From assembly GCA_964449175.1 (NCBI GenBank), contig CAYUYH010000198.1, forward strand, positions 1 to 5,027: 5,027 bases of DNA, written 5' to 3'. A program made the translations under genes and the position numbers. Source of the stretch: CAYUYH01 sp964449175. Its GTDB lineage: Bacteria; Planctomycetota; Phycisphaerae; SM23-33. Each line of letters begins with the position of its first letter. Position 1 is the stretch's first letter. This document shows, in pieces, positions 1 through 5,027 of the stretch. The notes below the pieces were generated by a model. That model searched no databases, was not told where the DNA came from, and was given only the letters and a program-made list of their open reading frames with translations.

Positions 1-21
1 ATTGTGTGTTGTCCGGCGCGT
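1..21. other. Short 3' flank after the stop codon
   Basis: Only 21 bases follow the TAG stop before the window ends. No hairpin, T-tract or second gene can be recognised in so short a stretch, so the terminator and downstream neighbour are outside the window. Confidence 0.6.
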
Positions 22-3000
22 CTACGTCAGCCACCACAGCAACTGGCTGACGTGGTCGACCTGGCCGATGACGAACTCCGCCAGATCGTCCGTGCCGAGT
101 TGCGAGAGGTGATTGATCTCGACATCCACCGGTGCGTAGGCCATCAAGCTCGAGCGCCTGTTGGAGTCGTCCACAGTCAGCGGGTTGTTGTCGGGGTCGT
201 CAGCCATCAGTTCGTAGTACGTGTAGTCGGTCGGGTGATGGTTCAGACCAAGCGTGTGCCCCAGCTCATGGGAAATGAGGTTGGCCAGGTACACGCTGTA
301 CTCATTCAGCCTGGCGTCGGCCGAGCCTGCAAGTGAGTACCCAGCGACATTCTGTGTGAAGACCAGGGCATTGTTGCCCTTGTCCATGTTGTTCGTGTCG
401 ATGGAGCTGGCGATGCCGAGCAATCCGCCGCCCAATGCGCGGTCGTCCGACCTGCCCACGAAGACGGTGGTGAAGTCGGTCGCCGGGTCGAGGCCCTTGA
501 CCGATGGGTCGACCGTGGTGAACCACAGGCCATTCGGTGCGGCCTGGTAGGCCGCCCAGTCGGCCGGGTTGGTCGGGTCGACCCTGCGGACAGTCAACCG
601 CCCGGCCGGGTTGCTCGCCGGCGTGTTCTCATAGATGCTGAGGACGTTGTCCATGATGCCGGTGACGGTCGCGCTGCCCTCAATGATCGTCGACTCCAGG
701 CCGACCAGATGGCTGTCCAGATCCTGCGTCCTGAACGGCTGGACGGTTATGCTGGGGTTGTAGTACTCGGCGTACTCGGTGGCCACACCGCCGTCGAAGT
801 CCACGTAGACCAACTGCTTCGGCGTGTTCGCCCCGAGGAAGTTGCCGTGCTCGCCGACGTAGTTGCTGACATATCCTATCTGCGCGCCGCCCGGCAGGAC
901 GCCGCCGTAGGCCGCGATCAGGCGGACGTCGGTGGACGTCAGGTTCAGCTTGACCTGGTAGTTCGCCGAGGGCACCTCTGTTCCTACCCAGCTCAAGGCC
1001 AGGTAGTACTCGCCCGTCTCAGGCAGCTCCAGTGCCTGGAAGACCTGGGCATTGGAATAGGTTAATTGATCGCCGTATGACTCGATTCGGCTGACCGCCT
1101 CGAACGTATCGTCCTCCAGCGTCGCGGTGCCCTGTGTGTCGCGGAGGAACAGGCACATGTTCGCTTGCGACTCCCCATAGGAGTAGCGGCTGCCGAGGTA
1201 CTGCATGCTGACGAACTGGTTGGCCTGGGCGGTGAAGCGGTAGATGTCGATATCGCTGTCGACGTTGTCCCTGTAGCCGGCGATCACGATCGCGCCGGAG
1301 TCGACTCCGAGCGGCACGGCCGGGTCGTCCAGGCTGGCCAGGAACGTCCCGGCCCGGTCGCCCGGCGCGACGACGTAGACGAAGTCGCCGCCGGCGAAGC
1401 CGTCGCCTGACGGTATCGGCCCGCTGAAGTCGCCGTCCAGCACCTGTCCGCGGCTGTCGGTGATCGCGCCGTCTCCGTCGAACGCCGCGATCGTGCCGTC
1501 CNNNNNNNNNNCAATTGCCGGTCTTGAGCGTCAGCCGGAGCGTCTTCGTGGAGGCGTTGTATGTCGGCGTCTGGAGGTAGGTCGAATCCAGCAGTGTGTC
1601 GCTCGCATCGAAGACCAGGTCCTTGGAGACATACAATGTCACCGTCTCGGCCAGGCTGGTGGTCGAGGAATTCAGCGAGTGGTTGAACGTGATGTCGATG
1701 TAGTTGGCCCGCATGTCGACGCTGGTGACGGTCAGGTTGCCGGCCGCGGTCTGCATCGAGCCGTACCCGGCGTTGGCATATGGCTGGAACGGCTGGCCGT
1801 AGGCGAGGACGACCGGCATGGAGCTGGCCGCGTACACGCCGTAGGATTCGTTGCCGTAGTACGTCCCGAAGATGCCGCCGCGGACTGCGACCCTCCTGAC
1901 GTGTCCGACGCCGACGACCTCGTCGTCTGGCGTGCCGACGTAGCCGTCGGCGCCCGGATCAATGGCCGCCGCTATCGTGCCCGCGGTCATCGACCCGCCG
2001 ATGGTGACCAGCTTGATGCTGCCGCCGGCGCCCCTGTCGGCCTGCGCGGGCAGCCCGGGGCCGCCCATCGCGTCGATCTCGGCGTTTCCGGCCTCGCCGG
2101 GGACAAAGCCGCCGTCGCCCGGATCGAACCCGCTAAGCAGGTAGCTGCCGACCATGTCGCCGCGGATGTTGGCAACTGTCAGGTCGCCGCCGGCACAGAC
2201 GATCGCGTGGTTCATGCTGCCGGCGTTGAGCCTGTTGATGCTGCCTGCCGCCCGAGCCCGGCCGCTGAGCTCGCCGCCGACGTTGATGTTCTTGGCGTTG
2301 CCGCCGACGCTGACCAGGCCGCTGAGGTTGCCGCCTTTGACGTTCAGCGTCTGGAGATCGCCGCCGGCGCGGAAGCTGCCGCCCAGGTTGTTGGTGACCA
2401 TGACCGACTTGGTCTGACCCCGCTGGACGTCGACGCTGCCGTCCAGGCTGCCGGCCCGCAGGCTCAGCAGGTCGCCGTTGGTCACGTTGACGTTCGTGGC
2501 CAGCGCCCCGCCGACGGTCATGGTCTTGACCGACCCTCTGATGTCGGCCGCACCGGCCAGATCGCCCTTCATGTCGATCCGGTCGGCGTCGCTGTACTTC
2601 GTGGCGACGTAGCCGTAGACGTTGCCGGCAACAGAGAGCTTCTTGACCGAATCGGCGATGAACCCCCCGGAGAGGTCGCCGATCACCTGCCAGTTCGAGA
2701 CCTCGCCGACGGTCACGATCCCGGACAACTGCGTCATGACCTTGGCGGCGTTGACCCCGCCTGGCAGATTCCAGACGGCGCCTGTGGCGACCGAGTCGGC
2801 CTGGAGCGTGCGGACCTCTCCGTCGATCGTGACATTGCCGACGGCAGCAGCGCCGATCAGCCTCAGCGAGTTCAGGCTGCTGTCGTCGCTGCTGATGATC
2901 GTGATCGGGCTGGCGAGCGCCGGGCCTGTGTTGGTGACCGTCAGGCTGCTGCGCGAACCGGTATGCAGGAGCGATATATAGCCGCTGACGGCGTCGTACG

Positions 3001-5027
3001 CGGCCAGGCCTTCGCCGGACAGTGTGAACGTGAGGAATGGTGCAATGGTAAGTGTGTTGCCGATGGCCGAGTCCGGGCCAAACAGCACCGCGCCCGAGCT
3101 GCCGAGGGAGTTGGAGACGCCATAGTCCACCACGGCCTGCGGGCCGACGGTGGCCAGGAACCTCGGGTCGATGGACGTGTCGGCCAGGATGGCGCTGCTG
3201 GCCGCGCCGACGCCGAAGCCGCCGCCCACGCTCATCCTGTAGATGTTGCTGATGCCGCCGGCGACCGTGTTGTCGGGCGTGTGGATGAACCCCTCGTAGG
3301 CGCCGAGCGATATGTCGCCCGGACCGACGCCTGCGCCGACGATGGAGCCGACCAGCGAGCCGCCGATGGAGCAGTTGTAGATGTGGCCGCTGTGCACGGC
3401 GCCGAAGCTGATAGGGTTGTCGTCGCCGCCGCCCACCATGCCGTCGGCGCCGGCGTCATAGCCAGCCAGTACGAACGCGTTGCCCACGCCGCCCTTGACG
3501 GCGACTCTGTCGATATTCCAGGCCGAGGAGACGGTCGCGCCGGTCAGGCTCAAGGCCGAGATCTTGCCGATGCCGCCGCCGGCCCGCACCGTGCCGCTGA
3601 CGTCGCCGCCGATGTTGGCCGAGCCGATGAGCGTCTCGGCGTTGACCGAGCCGGTCAGGTTGCCCTTGACGACAAGAGACTTGACTCCCCTGCCGGATAT
3701 CAGGTTCGACGCCATCTGGCCGGTGACATTCACCACGCCGACGCCCATGCTGCCGGAGATGGTCCGCCCGGCCGCGGCCGAGCCGACGATCTTCAGCGCG
3801 TCGATCGCGCCCGCGGCTGAGACGTCCGCGTCCAGCGTGCCGCCGACGATGTTGACGGACTTGATCTTGCCGCCGGTGGCCTCCAGGCCGCCGCCGATGA
3901 TGCTGCCGCCCCTGACCGTCACCTTGCCGATGGACCGGGCCGTCAGCTTGCCCAGGACCGAGCCGCCGTTCACGTTCACCGATCCGATGGCCCCGTAACG
4001 GCTGGTCACGTCGCCGCGGATGCTGGCGTTCTTGAGGTTCAGCCTGGCGATCGACCCGCCGACGGTAAGGTCGGCGTAGATGTCGGTGTTGGTGTTGAAC
4101 TTCATGGAGGTGATCGCCCCGGCTACGTTCAGCGAGCCGACGTCCTCCAATATGCCGTCGCCGTTCAAGTCGAGCTGGCCGCCCAGGCTGCCGTCCAGTT
4201 GAATCTTCTTGAGGTTTCCGTTGGTGTTCACCTGCCCGAACAGGGCGCCGTCGATATCCAGCACCCCGATGTCGCCGCCGACGTTGACGGTCGCGAACAG
4301 GTGAGCCGGGCCGACCGTATTGCCCATCACCCGCATGTAGAGCAGGTTCTCGGTGATGTCGTAAGTCTGGCTTCTGCCGTTGGCGGTCGTCTCTGGGTTC
4401 GACCCGAGCGAGCCGCGGGAGACGAGCTTCTTCACGCTGCCGCCGACATCCAGGTTGCCCACGAAGCCGCCGCCGGCGTCGATCAGGTCAATGTCGTTGT
4501 CCCAATCGCCATCGCCGGTGAAGATGTCGGCCGACATGACGCCGCCGGAGATCACCGAGCCGATTCGGCCGTAGGAAGTGATCGTGCCGGACACGCTGCC
4601 GCCGACCCACAGGCGCCTCAGGTTGCCGTAGGCCGGGCCGTTGACCAGCAGGTGCGAGCCGACAAACGATCCGCCCACCGTCATGTTGTACACGTTGCGG
4701 GCTATGCCGATGCTGGTGGCGGTGAGGTCGCCGCCGACGTTGAAGGTCTTCAGCTCGCCGCCAACGATCGTGTTGTTCTGCGCGTCGGCGGTGGCCCTGA
4801 ACGTCTGGATAGTGTCGGGGACGTGGAAGTCGCTGGCGTAGATGTACCTGGCCGCGACCTCCTGGAGCGACCGGTTGGAGATGAACCGACAGCCGACGAT
4901 GTCCGCCTGCGGGCCGTTGCCCTGGATCGTGCCGATGCTTCCGCCGGCCACCTCGATCCTGCAATCGTATAGCCCGGGCCCGCCCGCGCTGCTCTCGCCG
5001 ATGGGCGTCAAGTTGTCCCAGGCCGTG
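22..5027 (-). CDS. Giant beta-solenoid / Ig-like / PPC-like / metzincin zinc metalloprotease protein, 5' partial, interrupted by assembly gap
   Basis: Seen: a minus-strand frame open from the window edge to the 10-N gap (about 1,171 residues), continued beyond the gap in another frame for 492 residues to TAG at 22..24. Both parts belong to one Ig-like domain, so I treat them as one gene. Order: solenoid block 1, spacer, solenoid block 2, Ig-like domain, PPC-like domain, metzincin protease with HELGHTLGLNHH and a SLMAY Met-turn. Cysteines are very few and Gly, Val, Ser, Thr, Asn and Asp dominate, as in exported repeat proteins. Inferred role: a secreted or surface-displayed protease carried on a long rigid stalk, acting outside the cell on unknown protein substrates. 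The start is not in the window; the TTG at 5009..5011 is only the first start-like codon in an already open frame, preceded by in-frame residues TAWDN. No signal peptide can be seen, so export is inferred from architecture. I recognise no gene name. The single-gene reading depends on the gap being short. Confidence 0.85.
127..150 (-). other. Met-turn, SSLMAYAP
   Basis: The Met at 142..144 lies 32 residues after the third zinc ligand in a SLMAY context, the usual metzincin Met-turn form. Another Met occurs earlier in ELMADD (near 205..207), only 11 residues after the ligand, but its context is less typical. Confidence 0.75.
235..270 (-). other. Zinc-binding active site HELGHTLGLNHH (HExxHxxGxxH)
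   Basis: The coding strand reads His-Glu-Leu-Gly-His-Thr-Leu-Gly-Leu-Asn-His-His. The first, second and third motif histidines are the expected zinc ligands, and the glutamate after the first His is the catalytic base. The glycine at motif position 8 permits the tight turn that distinguishes metzincins from plain HExxH enzymes. An additional His follows the third ligand. Confidence 0.92.
934..1308 (-). other. PPC-like (bacterial pre-peptidase C-terminal) beta-sandwich domain
   Basis: About 125 residues. The segment DNVDSDIDIYRFTAQANQ followed by FVSMQYLG, then VFQALELPETGEYYLALSW and ANYQVKLNL, matches the layout of PPC domains: an acidic D-x-D-x-Y-x-F motif on the first long strand, then a 'tGxYyLal' strand and a final 'Y-x-V-x-L-x-L' strand. 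PPC domains usually accompany secreted proteases and are often removed or act in targeting and substrate binding. Here the domain lies directly before the protease, whereas the classical location is C-terminal to it. A single Cys (in NMCLFL) is present. The assignment rests on pattern recognition and would need a profile search to confirm. Confidence 0.65.
1420..1732 (-). other. Ig-like / SwmB-type beta-sandwich domain, split by the assembly gap
   Basis: The upstream half reads TVTSVDMRANYIDITFNHSL, then ETVTLYVSKD, then TKTLRLTLKTGN up to the gap. The downstream half resumes with DGTIAAFDGDGAITDSRGQV and LDGDFSG. A strand with 'ITFNxxL' near the start and an 'ITDxxGxxLDG' strand at the end is the signature I associate with bacterial Ig-like domains of the SwmB/Big_5 kind. 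The domain is complete only if both sides of the gap belong together, which is the main evidence that one gene spans the gap. The linker after it, GPIPSGDGFAGGDFVY, is a style I associate with large planctomycete surface proteins. Probable role: a spacer or binding domain between the stalk and the C-terminal modules. Confidence 0.65.
1502..1511. other. Assembly gap (10 N) inside the coding region
   Basis: Ten N bases interrupt the Ig-like domain. Upstream the frame ends at ...LKTGN followed by a partial codon TGN, which must be Trp or Cys if the gene is intact. Downstream it resumes with a partial codon NNG followed by DGTIAAF. For the two sides to join in frame, the true missing length must be a multiple of three, so 10 cannot be the true length. 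The domain model suggests only a handful of missing residues. As written, the N-run creates a false frameshift. Confidence 0.95.
1922..1966 (-). other. Asp/Gly loop type 2, copy 3 (AIDPGADGYVGTPDD)
   Basis: This is the closest match to copy 1: both share D-x-G-A-D-G-x-V-G and end in D-D. It follows the rung TIGGSMTAGTIAA and precedes VGHVRRVAVRGGI, which resembles the VAVKGGV rung before copy 1. The loop and its adjacent rungs therefore look like an ancient internal duplication. Confidence 0.45.
2093..2131 (-). other. Asp/Gly loop type 2, copy 2 (GFDPGDGGFVPGE)
   Basis: The encoded loop follows GSYLLS, just as copy 1 follows NAFVLA, so the preceding rung end is also related. After it comes a Gly/Pro/Ala-rich stretch (NAEIDAMGGPGLPAQADRG) before the solenoid resumes with GAGGSIKLVTIGGSM. 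Confidence 0.45.
2702..3211 (-). other. Spacer domain between the two solenoid blocks (Ser/Thr-rich, no recognised family)
   Basis: About 170 residues break the solenoid rhythm. The GG(S/D)(L/I/V) rung ends disappear and Ser, Thr and Leu rise, as in NTLTIAPFLTFTLSGEG, SRSSLTVTNTGPA and ITIISSDDSSLNSLRLIG. The alternating beta pattern suggests an all-beta domain. The last 50 or so residues (GNVTIDGEVRTLQADS, then GEVSNWQVIGDL) drift back into the repeat pattern, so the boundary towards block 2 is gradual. It may be an independent beta-sandwich, or degenerate rungs with longer loops that cap one helix and start the next. I do not recognise a named family. It has neither cysteines nor an obvious catalytic motif. 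Confidence 0.55.
3419..3466 (-). other. Asp/Gly loop type 2, copy 1 (GYDAGADGMVGGGDD)
   Basis: This is the first of three related loops with the shared pattern (G/A)-(Y/F/I)-D-(A/P)-G-(A/D)-(D/G)-G-(M/F/Y)-V-(G/P)-x. It follows the rung containing VAVKGGVGNAFVLAG and precedes a rung with SIGGSL. The repetition at 2093..2131 and 1922..1966 shows that the loop is a reused element of the protein. The acidic residues may bind calcium; this is inference. Confidence 0.5.
4142..4171 (-). other. Second Asp-rich loop, DLNGDGILED, likely calcium-binding
   Basis: The residues DLNGDGILED give the D-x-N-x-D-G-x-(hydrophobic)-x-D pattern typical of a calcium-binding loop. As with the loop at 4478..4519, it lengthens one rung from about 19 to 24 residues. 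Family-level knowledge (EF-hand and dockerin loops) supports metal binding; the sequence alone does not prove it. Confidence 0.5.
4478..4519 (-). other. Asp-rich loop with dockerin-like / EF-hand-like spacing (DGDWDNDIDLID)
   Basis: The loop reads TGDGDWDNDIDLID. Alternating Asp/Asn at D-x-D-x-D-N-D followed by hydrophobic residues and a later Asp resembles the calcium loop of dockerins and EF-hands. It sits inside a solenoid rung and lengthens it to 24 residues, so it is an insertion at a helix turn. Calcium binding is inferred from spacing only; a full dockerin would need two such loops with the connecting helices, which I do not see. Confidence 0.5.

Larger units (their letters stand above)
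25..933 (-). other. C-terminal metzincin-type zinc metalloprotease domain
   Basis: About 303 residues. Seen: an early strand KQLVYVDFDGG (787..819), of the kind that opens many matrixin-like catalytic domains; a central strand TDFTTVFVGR; the segment GGLLGIASSIDTNNMD leading to NNALVFTQN; then an active-site helix YLANLISHELGHTLGLNHH. The three histidines of HExxHxxGxxH ligate zinc and the Glu is the general base. SLMAYAP 32 residues later supplies the metzincin Met-turn. The stretch between (ELMADDPDNNPLTVDDSN) is strongly acidic and may bind calcium. All catalytic residues are present, so the enzyme is predicted to be active. I see no cysteine-switch or other recognisable propeptide in the visible part; latency, if any, must come from elsewhere. 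The exact MEROPS family is uncertain (M10-like or a related gluzincin/metzincin group, with metzincin strongly favoured). Confidence 0.85.
1736..2701 (-). repeat. Solenoid block 2: very regular 18-20 residue beta-helix rungs, ending in long Asp/Gly loops
   Basis: Ten successive rung ends can be read: VIGDL, VAGNV, MKGDL, VGGAL, RAGSL, VTNNL, KGGNL, VGGEL, NAGSM and IRGDM. Their final residues are separated by 18, 20, 19, 19, 20, 20, 19, 18 and 20 residues, a mean near 19 (about 58 bases of DNA). This is the clearest repeat stretch in the window. After the tenth rung come long loops containing GFDPGDGGFVPGE and AIDPGADGYVGTPDD, with two more rungs (TIGGSM and VRGGI). A less regular tail (YYGNESYGVYAASS, PFQPYANAGYGS) leads to the Ig-like domain. 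Hydrophobic residues alternate within each rung and glycine or asparagine marks the turns, supporting a parallel beta-helix. DNA copies have diverged, so this is an old protein-level repeat and not a recent tandem duplication. Confidence 0.8.
3212..5027 (-). repeat. Solenoid block 1: glycine-rich parallel beta-helix repeats (N-terminal side, runs off window)
   Basis: Roughly twenty imperfect protein repeats follow the pattern G-x-(V/I)-x-(A/N)-x-G-x-I-x-x-(L/V)-x-V-x-G-(S/D/N)-(L/V/I). Examples of the rung end are NVGGDL, TVGGSF, WVGGSV, DVGGSV, VNGGSV, VRGGSI, VKGNL and IGGDV. Where no loop is inserted the rung ends recur every 19 residues or close to it. Spacing stretches to 24 residues where an Asp/Gly loop is inserted (near 4142..4171 and 4478..4519). 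Alternating hydrophobic positions with Gly/Asn turns are what a right-handed parallel beta-helix looks like; the 19-residue rung resembles filamentous-haemagglutinin-type helices, though no homology is claimed. Residues encoded by about 4772..5027 are less regular (they include CRIEVAGGSIGTI and CRFISN) but look like the same fold, so the block probably continues beyond the window. Likely role: an elongated stalk or adhesive shaft. Confidence 0.8.

Noticed and set aside
1441..1443. GTG as the start of a separate downstream protease gene
   Set aside because: The frame is open upstream of it to the gap, and the preceding residues (GDGAITDSRGQ) complete the Ig-like domain. It is an internal Val codon.
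1019..1501. Continuation of the upstream frame through the N-run on the minus strand
   Set aside because: After the gap this frame becomes Arg/Gly-rich without domain features and overlaps the well-formed Ig-like and PPC-like coding in the other frame. It is an artefact of the 10-N gap length.
2132..2701. Regular periodic spacing resembling a CRISPR-type or tandem DNA array
   Set aside because: The period is a multiple of codons on average, copies differ strongly in base sequence, and the unit is explained by protein rungs. No conserved direct repeat separates unique spacers.
1460..3820. A plus-strand open frame of nearly 790 codons
   Set aside because: It lies antisense to the solenoid gene and its product is an Ala/Asp/Arg/Val-rich sequence with no domain pattern. 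GC-rich codon use on the opposite strand explains the absence of stops, and it also runs through the N gap.
4199..4972. A plus-strand open frame of 257 codons
   Set aside because: It is fully antisense to solenoid block 1 and gives low-complexity Ala/Asp/Val sequence; it is a shadow of the real gene.
5009..5011. TTG as the true start of the gene
   Set aside because: The frame remains open to the window edge with plausible sequence (TAWDN), and no signal peptide follows the TTG. The gene begins outside the window.
1736..5027. Bactofilin or classical autotransporter passenger as the identity of the solenoid
   Set aside because: Bactofilins are single short beta-helix domains and autotransporters end in a membrane beta-barrel. 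This protein has Ig-like, PPC-like and protease modules after the helix and no barrel.

Overview
The whole window is the 3' part of one very long minus-strand gene. It encodes a large, modular, secreted-looking repeat protein that ends in a zinc metalloprotease domain. The coding strand runs from position 5027 (frame open at the edge, so the N-terminus, signal peptide, promoter and ribosome binding site lie outside) down to a TAG stop at 22..24. About 1,660 residues are visible. A 10-N assembly gap at 1502..1511 interrupts the reading frame. The two sides are in different frames as written, but the protein context runs smoothly across the gap, so I read them as one gene with an N-run of arbitrary length.

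Layout in protein order (high to low coordinates): a first block of glycine-rich parallel beta-solenoid repeats (about 3212..5027), with inserted Asp/Gly loops that resemble calcium-binding loops; a less regular Ser/Thr-rich spacer (about 2702..3211); a second, very regular solenoid block with a rung of 18-20 residues (about 1736..2701), ending in long Asp/Gly loops; an Ig-like beta-sandwich domain split by the gap (about 1420..1732); a PPC-like (bacterial pre-peptidase C-terminal) beta domain (about 934..1308); and a metzincin-type protease domain (25..933) with HELGHTLGLNHH at 235..270 and a likely Met-turn at 127..150. The protein stops about 40 residues after the Met-turn, with no recognisable C-terminal anchor, dockerin or sorting signal.

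The organism is probably a GC-rich environmental bacterium, most likely Planctomycetota (Phycisphaerae-like or a related lineage) known from a metagenome-type assembly. This is inferred from GC-rich codon use, the scaffold gap, and the architecture: VGGSI/GGDL solenoids followed by an Ig-like domain with an 'LDGxFSGxxPSGDGxAGGDF' linker and PPC and metalloprotease modules, a style I associate with giant extracellular proteins of that phylum. Taxonomy cannot be proven from this window.

There is no second gene, RNA gene, mobile element or CRISPR array. The long plus-strand open frames are antisense shadows of the GC-rich repeat gene. The point of interest is the architecture: a very long solenoid stalk joined in one polypeptide to adhesion-type beta domains and a terminal zinc protease.
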